A stretch of DNA of 64,000 nt from Psychrobacter glacincola (lineage in GTDB: Bacteria; Pseudomonadota; Gammaproteobacteria; Pseudomonadales; Moraxellaceae). Made by a program: the position numbers and the translations under genes. Under the pieces are notes generated by a model, which had not been told where the DNA came from, did not search any database, and was given only the letters and a program-made list of their open reading frames with translations. Positions 1 through 9,145 of the stretch are shown piece after piece; position 1 is the stretch's first letter; the number at the start of each line of letters is the position of its first letter. The DNA lies in contig NZ_CAJGZK010000006.1 in NCBI RefSeq assembly GCF_904846215.1, positions 62,001-126,000 on the forward strand. The letters are read 5' to 3'.

Positions 1-1386
1 ATCAAGCAAGGCGGTGATACGGGTATCAGTATTACCAGTAGTGAGAGCTACTCTAAACCTTCATCAAATATCACCGCATCTCGCAAAGGCAATTTTTTTA
101 TTGGTAATGCGTTTTTTCGTCAGCCGTGGGTGATTGCGCCCGCCAGCACCGATAGCCGTGATGGTCTTGGCGCATTATTCAACGTTGCTGCCTGCCAGTC
201 ATGTCATGTAAAAGATGGACGTGGTCACGCTCCGATGAACGCCGATGACGATGCCGACAGCTTACTGGTTCGTTTGGCGATGCCAGCCACTACCGACGAG
301 CAACGCCAACAGTTAAAAAGCTCGCTCATCGAAAAAGTCGCTCATCCTATGTATGGTGGTCAGTTGCAAGACCGCGGTATTCAAGGCGTGCCGGCCGAAG
401 CAAGAATAGCTGTAAAGTGGACAGACAAGCCGGTTACCTTTGCCGATGGATATGTGGAAACCTTGCGCGCGCCGACCTTTAACTTAACCAATCCAGGTTA
501 TGGTGCGTTTGATGAGGCGCTCATGGTATCGCCACGCGTTGCTTTACCGATGATCGGGCTTGGGCTGCTCGAACAAATACCAGATGCTGATATTAAAAAA
601 CAAGCGGTTAGCAATCATAAAAATAGCAATGATATTACAGGTAAATTCAATGTGGCCATGGACCCGCGAACGGGTAAAGTTGCCTTAGGGCGCTTCGGCT
701 GGAAAGCGGGGCAAACCGAGCTGATTACCCAAAACCAAAGTGCTTTTAATGAAGATATGGGTTTGACGTCAAATATTCGCCCACATGAATCATGCATGCC
801 AACGCAAACCGCTTGTAAGAATGCGATAACGGGCGCGGATGAGCAAGGTAGCGGTAAATCACCGGTTGAAGTTAGTGATGAAGTGGCAAAATTTGTAGAG
901 TTTTATACTCGTAATTTGGCAGTACCGCATCGCCGTAATGCTGACGATAAGCTGGTACTGGCTGGCAAAAAACGCTTTTATGATATGGGCTGTCAAAGCT
1001 GCCATACGCCAAGATATCAGCTACCAAAAACTGCTGATGATCATCTTGAGCAGCATGGACAAGTGATTTATCCCTATACAGACATGTTGTTACATGACAT
1101 GGGTGATGATCTTGCGGATCGCACCATCGCTGGCAAGCTACCGGCAAAAGACTTGCAGGTTGAGTTTTTGGCAAATTCGTATGAATGGCGTACGCCGGCT
1201 TTATGGGGTATTGGACTTGCCCAAACGGTTGATTCACAAGCGACGTTTTTACATGATGGACGTGCGCGTACGCTGATGGAGGCGGTACTGTGGCATGGCG
1301 GTGAAGCAAAAAAACAACAGCAAAGAGTGTTGAAGCTAGATAAACAAGGGCGTGCTGAATTAAATGCGTTCTTACAATCATTATAA
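1..1386 (+). CDS. Di-haem oxidoreductase (DHOR/DUF1111 'thiol oxidoreductase' family), 5' truncated
   Basis: The reading frame is open from base 1, so the start and signal peptide lie outside the window; the first in-window GTG at 130 falls inside conserved sequence and is not the start. Two c-type haem motifs CQSCH are visible at window residues 65-69 and 331-335, the arrangement of the DUF1111 di-haem family related to MauG and cytochrome c peroxidases. Such proteins act in the periplasm; substrates are generally unknown. It is followed after 113 bp by an imelysin-like lipoprotein and then a DUF1513 protein, a combination seen in iron-regulated loci of other gamma-proteobacteria. This makes a role in iron or redox handling likely but unproven. 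The family call is secure and the physiological role is not. Confidence 0.88.
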   Translation: MKQGGDTGISITSSESYSKPSSNITASRKGNFFIGNAFFRQPWVIAPASTDSRDGLGALFNVAACQSCHVKDGRGHAPMNADDDADSLLVRLAMPATTDEQRQQLKSSLIEKVAHPMYGGQLQDRGIQGVPAEARIAVKWTDKPVTFADGYVETLRAPTFNLTNPGYGAFDEALMVSPRVALPMIGLGLLEQIPDADIKKQAVSNHKNSNDITGKFNVAMDPRTGKVALGRFGWKAGQTELITQNQSAFNEDMGLTSNIRPHESCMPTQTACKNAITGADEQGSGKSPVEVSDEVAKFVEFYTRNLAVPHRRNADDKLVLAGKKRFYDMGCQSCHTPRYQLPKTADDHLEQHGQVIYPYTDMLLHDMGDDLADRTIAGKLPAKDLQVEFLANSYEWRTPALWGIGLAQTVDSQATFLHDGRARTLMEAVLWHGGEAKKQQQRVLKLDKQGRAELNAFLQSL

Positions 1387-1499
1387 TAATTTTATTACTT
1401 AATTTTAATGACTGAATAACAGCTTGATAAGGTTATCCGCTTTATCAAATGAGAGACATAACGCACTAAATAATTATTAATAATATTACTGAGAAACTT

Positions 1500-2663
1500 A
1501 TGAAAATAAACCATGCTTTAGCAATGGCACTGTCGGCATTAAGTGCGGGAATACTCATTAGCTGCGTCAAACCTGCTGATGACAATAAAGCGGCTGAAGT
1601 AGATAGCCAAGTTGAACAAGGCAGCGCTGCGCCAAAAACTGGCGAGAATGCCACGGTTAATGGTAGTGCAGATAAAAATGCTGAAAAGATAGTTACTGTG
1701 GATATTAGTGCTGAGGTGGGGAAAACGTATTTAACCCATGTGGCTAATGATATTGTCATTCCAGCGTATACGGATGCGGCGAAACAAAGTGATTTGTTGC
1801 ATGATTTGGCACAAAAGCAGTGCCAAAAAGCACCAGTAACCGGTGACGAGTTGCAAGCGCTGCGCGATCAATGGTTAGTATTAGCGCAAGCATGGGCAAA
1901 TGCCGAGATGGTCAATTTCGGTCCTGCGACTGCCAGTATGAGCAATCTATACATTAACTATTATCCTGACGAACGTGGTCTGATACACAAGGGCGTTGCA
2001 GACCTTATCACCGCCAATCCAAAACTGACCGCTGAGCAGTTGACCAATGAAAGCGCAATTGTTCAAGGTGTGCCAGGATTAGAAGAAGTGCTTTATGCCA
2101 ATGACAGCTTGGACTCGGGTCAGTGTGCGTATGTTATAAGCGCGAGTAGTGCACTGAGCACACGTTTAAAAGATATCGAGAAAAACTGGCAACAAAATGC
2201 GACTAAGCTATTAGCAATTGACAAAACTGCTGAAAGCGACCAAGGATTGAACCAATGGTTTAATTCTCTGCTATCATTGCTTGAAACTATGAAGACCAAT
2301 GCTATTGAGCAACCATTAGGTTTGAGTGGTAAAGCGAAAGGTCATCTACCAGCCGCGACCGCAGAGCAAAGCCGTGCGATTATCAATGCAAAATTAGCGA
2401 CTTTAAATAAAGCCATGACCGATCCGGTACTGACTGCTATCTTGGGCAGCAATAGTGAAAATGACGTGGCTGACAATCTATCGACTGCGCTCGCTGATAC
2501 CACGACACTATTGGCGCAAATGCCAGAAGATCTAGCCACTGCCGACAAAGCCACGCAGCAAGAGCTATTTGATCATCTTACGAGCGTTACGCGCTTAATT
2601 AAGCGTCAATTGATTCCGGCACTTGGTCTCCGTGTCGGCTTTAACAGTAACGACGGTGATTAA
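1500..2663 (+). CDS. Imelysin-like (peptidase M75 family) lipoprotein
   Basis: This 387-residue protein begins with a signal peptide ending in a lipobox (LISC, Cys22), so it is probably a periplasmic-facing lipoprotein. The region around residues 180-205 contains GVPGLEEVLY, matching the family signature where classical imelysins have GxHxxE. The His is absent and the Gly and Glu are kept, as in the subgroup found beside DUF1111 proteins. Imelysin proteins are linked to iron uptake and are often Fur-regulated; proteolysis is doubtful in most members. It lies between the di-haem oxidoreductase and the DUF1513 gene, only 3 bp ahead of the latter, so these two are surely co-transcribed. Confidence 0.85.
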   Translation: MKINHALAMALSALSAGILISCVKPADDNKAAEVDSQVEQGSAAPKTGENATVNGSADKNAEKIVTVDISAEVGKTYLTHVANDIVIPAYTDAAKQSDLLHDLAQKQCQKAPVTGDELQALRDQWLVLAQAWANAEMVNFGPATASMSNLYINYYPDERGLIHKGVADLITANPKLTAEQLTNESAIVQGVPGLEEVLYANDSLDSGQCAYVISASSALSTRLKDIEKNWQQNATKLLAIDKTAESDQGLNQWFNSLLSLLETMKTNAIEQPLGLSGKAKGHLPAATAEQSRAIINAKLATLNKAMTDPVLTAILGSNSENDVADNLSTALADTTTLLAQMPEDLATADKATQQELFDHLTSVTRLIKRQLIPALGLRVGFNSNDGD

Positions 2664-2666
2664 ATA

Positions 2667-4217
2667 ATGGCTATTATCAAAGCGAGTCAAAAGGTCTCAG
2701 TGAATAAAAATAATAGGCAGTCGTATGAGCTAAAAGCGAAACCGTTTAGCCATGAGCTGCTGACAACCTCACTATTGACAGCGCTTGGTACGGCAACATT
2801 CGTCGGTATTCATCATCGTTATCGTAAGCAGCGCCTAGCCGATGCTCGCGTACAAGATTATGTCACTGGCATTTATACTCAATTGAATGCTTTGCAATCA
2901 GCTGCTGCTCCGAAGTCAACGCTCACGCGTTTTCGCTATGCTTGCCAGCAGGCAGCGTCTGCATGGCAACAAGCGTATCGTCTGCCAGTCAATCATGAGC
3001 AGAACAGTGGCAGTGGTTTGGCTGCCAATGATTTTAGTGTAATGCATAAAACTACGATGCTTGCTCGTCGTGTGTGCTGGGTCAGCGGCGTCACTTCTAT
3101 GCCAAAAAATATCTCATTGATAAATGATGAAAAAGAAAGCGGTTTTGGCGTGGTCGGTGTCGATGCCGATAGAGAGTTAGTATGGCAAACCACCATGCCT
3201 GAGCGCGTCCATGATATTGTCGTTCAACCTGTCTTTAGCGATAAAGACAGTACGGTCAACGATCATCTAAATAATCATAAAAATCGTGATGTAGTGGTCA
3301 TGGGTCGTCGTCCTAGTGAAAAATTCTGGGTGCTTGATACGGCGACAGGACAAGTAATATTTGCTATTAGTGCTGCAAGCAATCGTCATTTTTATGGTCA
3401 TGCTTGCTATAGCTTGGACGGCTCAATATTATATGTGACTGAAAATGACACGCTAAGTTTAGATGGCAAAATCGGTGTTTATGCCGCTGATAGCGGTTAT
3501 AAAAAAGTAGCAGAGTTTGACTCGTACGGTATCGGTCCGCATGAGCTTATTATGCATCCAGATGGCGAGACTTTGGTCATTGCCAATGGCGGTATCAAAA
3601 CCGAGCAAGCCTCACGCGAGGAGTTGAACCTTGATACTATGTGTCCCTCATTGGTCTATCTAAATCGCTATGATGGCACATTGCTTGAGCAAATCACTCC
3701 TGAACACAATCAGATGAGTGTGCGTCATTTGGCGATGCACGATGATGAGACGGTGATGATTGGGATTCAGTTTCAAGGTGAGAAGCATATCAATGTGCCG
3801 TTGGTCTTGACCCATAAGCGCGGCGACATCGATTTTACTCCTTTGACGATGCCCAATAATCAGTGGCAACGCTTTCATCAATATATCGCCAGCGTGGCAG
3901 TTGATAGTGAATGCAACTTGTTATGTGTAACCACCCCGATAGGTGGCTGTGCGGCACTATTTGACCTCACCAGCCGTACATTGATGGATGCTGTCAGTTT
4001 GCCAGATTGTGCAGGGGCATCTGTTTATAGCAGTCAGATAGAGGCTGATAATAGCACTCATCGTAAAAATAAAGAATCTCGCTTTATCGTTAGTGATGGG
4101 CAAGGTCAATTGACTGTATTAGGTGTCAATGATTTGACAGGGCTAGAGTCAGATATTATCGTCAACGACAGCAAACGCCATATGATGTGTTTTGATAACC
4201 ATTTACAAGCGCTATGA
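2667..4217 (+). CDS. DUF1513 family protein (beta-propeller-like)
   Basis: The 516-residue protein has a basic N-terminal stretch and one hydrophobic segment near residues 31-47 that may be a membrane anchor or unusual signal. A long repetitive domain follows with propeller-like blades (for example VVVMGRRPSEKFWVLDT and GPHELIMHPDGETLVIANGG). This matches DUF1513, a family found next to imelysin and DUF1111 genes. It starts 3 bp after the imelysin stop, so it belongs to the same operon. Function is unknown; association with periplasmic iron or redox proteins is inferred from context only. Confidence 0.82.
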   Translation: MAIIKASQKVSVNKNNRQSYELKAKPFSHELLTTSLLTALGTATFVGIHHRYRKQRLADARVQDYVTGIYTQLNALQSAAAPKSTLTRFRYACQQAASAWQQAYRLPVNHEQNSGSGLAANDFSVMHKTTMLARRVCWVSGVTSMPKNISLINDEKESGFGVVGVDADRELVWQTTMPERVHDIVVQPVFSDKDSTVNDHLNNHKNRDVVVMGRRPSEKFWVLDTATGQVIFAISAASNRHFYGHACYSLDGSILYVTENDTLSLDGKIGVYAADSGYKKVAEFDSYGIGPHELIMHPDGETLVIANGGIKTEQASREELNLDTMCPSLVYLNRYDGTLLEQITPEHNQMSVRHLAMHDDETVMIGIQFQGEKHINVPLVLTHKRGDIDFTPLTMPNNQWQRFHQYIASVAVDSECNLLCVTTPIGGCAALFDLTSRTLMDAVSLPDCAGASVYSSQIEADNSTHRKNKESRFIVSDGQGQLTVLGVNDLTGLESDIIVNDSKRHMMCFDNHLQAL

Positions 4218-4218
4218 T

Positions 4219-4887
4219 ATGAATGTGCCACCTGAGTATCATAGCCCCTTATTGCAAAGCGCGATTCACTGTTTGTCTGAGGCAGGTATTGAGCTGCAGG
4301 TGAGCAAAAAGCGTGTCAAAAATATCAATTTTCGCTTAAAGCCTCATATACTAATGGTGTCAGTGCCCACATTTATTAGCCCCGCACAAGTGGCAGAGTC
4401 TATTACTAAGCGAGTGCCGTGGGCGATACAAAATCACGCGCAAGTTTTAGAACAATATAAACGTAAAAAAAGCACCTCGTCCGAGTATTCAGTTGCTGAC
4501 AGTCCCGTTTTATTGTGGGGCATAGCGCAATCCTTCAGTTTAAGCCACGATAAGAAAATAGCCTACTATCGACAAGCACTGTCTAAAGTCACCCCTGTAT
4601 TGTTTGATAAGTGGCAGCCGATTGTCGGGGCGAACGCCAATGAGATACGCTTAAAAAAGATGCATACGCGATGGGGAAGTTGTAATACCCGCGCGCGCCG
4701 TATTTGGCTGTCTGTTTATCTGCCTGCTTATCCTATTGAATGTACCGAATACGTCATCGTCCATGAGCTGTGTCATTTACATCATGCCAATCATAGTGCT
4801 GCGTTTTGGCAAACGGTTGCGACAGCGATGCCTGACTATCAGCAATGGCATAATATGCTGGCAGGCAAAGGTGGTCAACTCGATTAG
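4219..4887 (+). CDS. YgjP-like zinc metallopeptidase (DUF45/M48 superfamily)
   Basis: The protein is 222 residues from the ATG at 4219, just after the DUF1513 stop; a TTG at 4192 would extend it into the upstream gene and is less likely. The zinc-binding HELCH sits at residues 182-186, followed by HHANHSAAFW, and the preceding MHTRWGSCN segment is typical of the YgjP/DUF45 family. These are cytosolic single-domain proteases without a firm substrate. The tight junction with DUF1513 suggests transcriptional read-through, although the functions look unrelated. Confidence 0.85.
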   Translation: MNVPPEYHSPLLQSAIHCLSEAGIELQVSKKRVKNINFRLKPHILMVSVPTFISPAQVAESITKRVPWAIQNHAQVLEQYKRKKSTSSEYSVADSPVLLWGIAQSFSLSHDKKIAYYRQALSKVTPVLFDKWQPIVGANANEIRLKKMHTRWGSCNTRARRIWLSVYLPAYPIECTEYVIVHELCHLHHANHSAAFWQTVATAMPDYQQWHNMLAGKGGQLD

Positions 4888-5008
4888 AAATAATACTTAG
4901 GTAGGTTCAATAATGTCGATAAGCTTGATATGATTACTAATAACGATAAAAATCGTCTTATTTAATAAAAATATTATGTAAATAAAGTTAAATAGACAAG
5001 GATGTCTT

Positions 5009-5614
5009 ATGGAAAATGTTAATCAAGCTCAGTTTTGGCAACAGCGTTACGAGCAAGATAGTATCGGTTGGGATATGGGACAGGTATCGCCGCCACTAAA
5101 GGCTTATATTGACCAGTTAGCTGAAGCCGCTAAAAATCAGGCTATCTTGGTACCAGGGGCAGGCAATGCTTATGAAGTTGGCTACTTGTATGAGCAAGGT
5201 TTTACCAATGTCACTTTGGTTGATTTTGCCTATGCACCGATTAGAGACTTTGCTGAGCGTCATCCTGATTTTCCATCTGATAAGCTAATCTGTGCAGATT
5301 TTTTTGATTTATCAGATGAGCAATATCAATTTGATTGGGTGTTTGAGCAGACGTTTTTTTGTGCGATAAATCCTGCTCGCCGAGATGAGTATGTAGAGAA
5401 AATGGCACGATTGCTTAAACCAAATGGTCAGCTGATTGGTTTGCTATTTGATAGAGACTTTGGACGACAGGAGCCGCCGTTTGGTGGTACAAAAGAAGAA
5501 TATCAGCAGCGTTTTGCGACTTATTTTGACATTGAAATCATGGAACCGAGCTATAACTCGCATCTTGCGCGGCAGGGTAGTGAGCTGTTTATCAAGATGC
5601 GCGTAAAAAACTGA
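5009..5614 (+). CDS. SAM-dependent methyltransferase, thiopurine methyltransferase-like
   Basis: This is a 201-residue class I methyltransferase. FWQQRYEQDSIGWDMGQ near the N-terminus and the SAM-binding loop VPGAGNAYE (around residue 48) are typical of the TPMT-like family, as is the later FDWVFEQTFFCAINP segment. It probably acts on a thiol or selenol compound in the cytosol, but the true substrate is unknown. Start ATG 5009 is preceded by AAGGATG. Its last 23 bases overlap the 3' end of the HD hydrolase on the other strand, so the two genes converge without a separate terminator. Confidence 0.85.
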   Translation: MENVNQAQFWQQRYEQDSIGWDMGQVSPPLKAYIDQLAEAAKNQAILVPGAGNAYEVGYLYEQGFTNVTLVDFAYAPIRDFAERHPDFPSDKLICADFFDLSDEQYQFDWVFEQTFFCAINPARRDEYVEKMARLLKPNGQLIGLLFDRDFGRQEPPFGGTKEEYQQRFATYFDIEIMEPSYNSHLARQGSELFIKMRVKN

Positions 5615-6263
5615 TTTCACGCTTAATGTTTTTTCGCGCTTGCATCTCTAACCGCTCGTGGTAATACGCTGTCAGATAGAGTGATGAGTGCGCGAGTAAT
5701 TTCTCCAAGACCACAATGCGCCCAACGCGGTAATTTTCTTTTGCTACATGTACATATTCTTTACGGACGGCTTGTGCATACTGATCATACTCAGACCAAG
5801 GCGCACCTAAAATACTTAAGTCCATATCTAGTAAATAAGCGGCATCGCTGATTTTATCCTCATGTGCCAACGTATCCATTTGATGAGTGGCAGTCATCAT
5901 AATCAGTGCGTAGATAGGTTGGCATTGATCCTCACTTAGAGAGCACCTTAACGCTTCTATCGCATATTCTGCACTTTTTAACTCATTATCTGAGCGCCTT
6001 GGGTCATAGATGACATCATGATAATAAAGCGCTAAGGCGATGAGATGCGGCTCATGCAAGCGTGGTTTGATTTGTTCAAACTGTCCAAATAGTTGCTTGA
6101 GATGGTCTAAGGTATGATAAGCGCGCTGCGGCTCGCTATAGCGAGTCGCGATATCCTGCCAAAGCTCTGTAATTGCTACTGGCGTGACAGCATCATTCAG
6201 CGCCGATAAGTGCATCGAGAAATCCTTTCCTAGCTCACACCTCACCTGTGAAAAATCAGCCAT
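5592..6263 (-). CDS. HD-domain metal-dependent phosphohydrolase (COG4339-type)
   Basis: The 223-residue protein carries AYHTLDHL near residues 45-52 and ALYYHDVIYDP around residue 80, with the His/Asp pattern of HD superfamily hydrolases. Database entries of this type are often named 'N-methyl-D-aspartate receptor NMDAR2C subunit', which is a historical mislabel. Substrate unknown. The start codon at 6263 has its A provided by the terminal TATA of a dispersed repeat (6263-6408), so the whole 5' leader is repeat sequence. The only Shine-Dalgarno-like element is a weak GTGGA about 10 nt upstream, also inside the repeat. Confidence 0.82.
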   Translation of the reverse strand: MADFSQVRCELGKDFSMHLSALNDAVTPVAITELWQDIATRYSEPQRAYHTLDHLKQLFGQFEQIKPRLHEPHLIALALYYHDVIYDPRRSDNELKSAEYAIEALRCSLSEDQCQPIYALIMMTATHQMDTLAHEDKISDAAYLLDMDLSILGAPWSEYDQYAQAVRKEYVHVAKENYRVGRIVVLEKLLAHSSLYLTAYYHERLEMQARKNIKREISFLRAS

Positions 6264-6408
6264 ATAGTTGTTCCACTGTTAAAGAGTACAGCACTACTGA
6301 GGTTAATGATTCGCCGCCTCTGTCGGCTAGCTCTACAGCAAGCAAGAAAAATTAACCCCAGTAGTGCTTGATAATATTTGTATTTCTTTTACTTAGGACT
6401 GACTATAG
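6263..6408 (+). repeat. Dispersed hairpin element copy 1 (subfamily B)
   Basis: It has the TATAGTTG left end and TGACTATA right end. The core is GCCGCCTCTGTCGGCTAGC then CAGCAAGCAAG. Complementary arms (ACTGAGGTTAAT with ATTAACCCCAGT) flank the core. The left end abuts the HD gene start codon. Confidence 0.85.
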
Positions 6409-6471
6409 TTAAGCTATCTGCTTAAAAACCCTCATTATTCATGATGGTTTTTATTTTCTATCATCGTGGTC

Positions 6472-7380
6472 TTAGTCCTTGTTGGCAGCACCTTCAAATG
6501 CCTGTTTAAATACTTTACCAAGCAAATTGACATCATCGACGCGGGCATAATTTAGACGCGTGACAAAGGCAATATGACGATGGGGACCTTTTTCTGCTAA
6601 TGGTATAGCTACCGCATTTTGGTTTTGTAGATGCAATTGATTGAGGGCCATTTCTGGTACTAGCGTCGTACCCATATTGGCAAGTGCCATTTGGATTAAT
6701 GTATTTAAGCTGGCATCTGAAAAGCTGGATTTCATCTGCGCGCGGTCAAAATGGCAGACAGATAGCGTTTGGTCAGTTAAGCAATGCCCTTCGCCAAGTA
6801 GCATAAGATTTGCCGTTGCCAGTTCATCAGCGTTGATGGTTTTGAGCTTGGCATGCACATCATCTGTTGGGAACACTGCAAAAAAATCCTCGCTCCAAAA
6901 CTCAAAGCTATGCAAGCCATCTACCGCATAAGGCAGCGCAATAATAGCGGTGTCAATATGACCGTAACGCACTTGTTCAATTAAGCGCTCAGTTTGTTGT
7001 TCGACGATGGTCATGCGAAATTCTGGATAGTACTCACGCAGCGCAGGCAACACTTTTGGTAGCAGATAGGGCGCAATCGTTGGAATAATCCCAACGGTCA
7101 TAGGATAGGCAAGCGGCGATTGATGGCTATGCGCGCGCGTGGTCAAGTCGTTGACTTCAGAAAACACCCGCTGCGCCCGAACCAAGATATCTTCACCAAT
7201 AGGCGTAATTAATACTTGCTTATTATTGCGCTCAAAAATCTGGGTATCGAGCTGCTTCTCTAACTCTGCAATACCGAGGCTTAATGCAGACTGTGAGATA
7301 TTGCAATCCTCTGCTGCGCGCTTAAAATGGCGGTGTTTAGCGACGGCTAAGGCGAACTCGAGTTGACGTAAAGTAATCAT
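6472..7380 (-). CDS. oxyR: LysR-family peroxide-sensing regulator OxyR
   Basis: This 302-residue LysR-type regulator has an N-terminal winged helix (MITLRQLEFALAVAKHRHF) and a periplasmic-binding-protein-like sensor domain. The OxyR signature GHCLTDQTLSVC places the redox cysteines at C200 and C209, matching the disulfide-forming pair C199/C208 of E. coli OxyR. It is divergent from ahpC with a 266-bp shared intergenic region, the usual arrangement for OxyR control of ahpC. Oxidation by hydrogen peroxide would switch on ahpC and probably ahpF. Confidence 0.93.
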   Translation of the reverse strand: MITLRQLEFALAVAKHRHFKRAAEDCNISQSALSLGIAELEKQLDTQIFERNNKQVLITPIGEDILVRAQRVFSEVNDLTTRAHSHQSPLAYPMTVGIIPTIAPYLLPKVLPALREYYPEFRMTIVEQQTERLIEQVRYGHIDTAIIALPYAVDGLHSFEFWSEDFFAVFPTDDVHAKLKTINADELATANLMLLGEGHCLTDQTLSVCHFDRAQMKSSFSDASLNTLIQMALANMGTTLVPEMALNQLHLQNQNAVAIPLAEKGPHRHIAFVTRLNYARVDDVNLLGKVFKQAFEGAANKD

Positions 7381-7646
7381 AAAACCTCTCTATAATTGGG
7401 TTTTTCATGTAATTTGTTTTACTCATTTATCTTGTGTACACTATCAATTTAATACTGATGTACGGATAAAAAAGCAGATAGAATAGTTTAACAAGTTTAA
7501 TAAAACAAAACATCACATTAAAAACTTTTAACTGGATTAACCATAAGATTCGCGTATAGTTTGTCAGGTAGCCCAGATAGTAAAAGGGTTAATAGAAACA
7601 AGCCTATCAATAAATTCCAATCAACCTAACTATAAAGGAGCCACTC

Positions 7647-8213
7647 ATGGCGTCTATTATCAATCAAGAAATCCCAGAATTTTCAGCAGATGCGTTTGTA
7701 AACGGTGAATTCAAAACTATCACCTCTGAAGACGTAAAAGGTAGCTGGGCGATTTTCCTATTTTACCCAGCCGATTTTACCTTTGTTTGCCCAACAGAAC
7801 TTGAAGACATGGCAGCTCATTACGACGAGCTAAAAGGCTTAGGCGTAGAAGTGTACTCAGTATCGACCGACACCCATTTCACCCATAAAGCATGGCATGA
7901 TTCTTCAGAAGCAATCGGTAAAGTAACTTACCCAATGATCGGCGATCCTACTGGTCGTATTACTCGTGGCTTTAACGTCATGATTGAAGAAGCAGGTCTG
8001 GCTGAGCGCGGTACATTCTTAGTAGATCCAGATGGCTTAATTCAAGTTGCTGAGATTCATGCTGGCGGTATTGGCCGTAGTGCAAAAGACATGCTACGTA
8101 AAGTAAAAGCGGCACAATACGTTCGTGAAAACGACGGCGAAGTTTGCCCAGCCGCTTGGGAAGCTGGTCAAGAAACTTTAAAACCAAGTCTTGATCTGGT
8201 TGGTAAAATCTAA
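7647..8213 (+). CDS. ahpC: Alkyl hydroperoxide reductase subunit C (2-Cys peroxiredoxin)
   Basis: This 188-residue peroxiredoxin has the peroxidatic cysteine C48 in FTFVCPTE and the resolving cysteine C167 in VCPAAW, both intact. It reduces hydrogen peroxide, organic peroxides and peroxynitrite, and is recharged by AhpF. ATG 7647 follows a strong AAGGAG. The divergent oxyR upstream points to peroxide induction; the region at 7500-7645 would hold the OxyR site, although I could not define a convincing four-part ATAG motif. A rho-independent terminator follows at 8282-8320. Confidence 0.96.
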   Translation: MASIINQEIPEFSADAFVNGEFKTITSEDVKGSWAIFLFYPADFTFVCPTELEDMAAHYDELKGLGVEVYSVSTDTHFTHKAWHDSSEAIGKVTYPMIGDPTGRITRGFNVMIEEAGLAERGTFLVDPDGLIQVAEIHAGGIGRSAKDMLRKVKAAQYVRENDGEVCPAAWEAGQETLKPSLDLVGKI

Positions 8214-8281
8214 GCGACAATCGCTTGGATAGTGTGAAAAAAGGCAGTATCTGCTTATTCATCATGCTAAATAAAGTATAA

Positions 8282-8320
8282 AAAAGACCCCATTAACTTA
8301 TGCTAATGGGGTCTTTTTTT
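8282..8320. terminator. Rho-independent terminator after ahpC, probably bidirectional
   Basis: A stem AAGACCCCATTA / TAATGGGGTCTT is flanked by an A-run on the left and a T-run on the right. It can therefore serve ahpC on + and the small YdcH gene on -. Confidence 0.9.
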
Positions 8321-8372
8321 ATTTTAATCTTATAAGCTTCTATGATATCTAATCATCTAAAACGGCCGTTAT

Positions 8373-8621
8373 CTAGGCATGAGATCCTAATTTATTTTTA
8401 TCGATTATTTTATAAAGCTCATCTTTTAGATGCAGCTTGCGCCGTTTCATCTGCTCGATTTCTTCTTCACGGCTAGCGTGCGTGACCACATCTTTATCAA
8501 GCTGATTGATTTGCTGGTCTAGCTGGGTATGCTCATCAAAGATAGTTGCAAAGTGACTGTCTTTTTGCTTAAGCTCGCAAATAATATCTTTGTTATCTTG
8601 CCATGTATCTGTCTTTCTCAT
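8373..8621 (-). CDS. YdcH family (DUF465) small helical protein
   Basis: The 82-residue product is rich in charged residues, and the helical stretch EEEIEQMKRRKLHLKDELYKII near the C-terminus is characteristic of DUF465/YdcH proteins. I chose the ATG at 8621 (MRKTDTW) because it is preceded by AAGGATGACAAG; an extended start at 8669 lacks such a site. Function of the family is unknown. It lies on the opposite strand between ahpC and ahpF and so separates them. Confidence 0.75.
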   Translation of the reverse strand: MRKTDTWQDNKDIICELKQKDSHFATIFDEHTQLDQQINQLDKDVVTHASREEEIEQMKRRKLHLKDELYKIIDKNKLGSHA

Positions 8622-9145
8622 CTTGTCATCCTTGTTATGAAGCGCAAGCCTGCATAAGCATTCGCGCATGGTCGTAAACTTGTTTTGATGAATTACTATG
8701 ATTATGAGACTTAGATTTTATGGAACCAAACCGTTATTTAATTGAGTAACGATGAGGCTTAATGCCAGCGAATTTACTTTTTAAAAGTACGGTTAATAAA
8801 CAGGGTTATCAAATACTTATAAAAGTAAATCTGCCATAACACGCCTAGAATTCCTCTATTCGCATCATTCGATTGTAGCGAAAAAAATACCTAGATACTA
8901 TAGTTAGTATTGATTATCATTTAGAGGTAATTTTAAAATTAAATATTAATAACGTTTTATGATAGGTTTTATAAAACATAAGGTTTGAGTTTATCCGCTT
9001 GCTCCAAATCCTCAAACCTTTGATAATAGACCAATCAGAGGTTATATGCCGCCTATAAATAGCAGTATTGGCATATGACTCTTACCTATTTAAATGCGTA
9101 GCTTAGACGCTGACGTTACATATTCGATAATAACAAGGAACAATT
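8622..9145. other. Non-coding gap between the YdcH gene and ahpF
   Basis: I find no convincing gene in this 524-bp AT-rich stretch. The only clear structure is a perfect 10-bp inverted repeat, AAGGTTTGAG at 8980-8989 and CTCAAACCTT at 9011-9020, separated by 21 nt. It lies about 125 bp upstream of ahpF and lacks a terminator T-run, so it could be an operator or leader structure. The ahpF promoter must lie here. Confidence 0.5.

Noticed and set aside
872..1381. 169-codon frame on - opposite the di-haem oxidoreductase
   Set aside because: The + strand carries two haem motifs and a continuous conserved protein; the - frame is a shadow.
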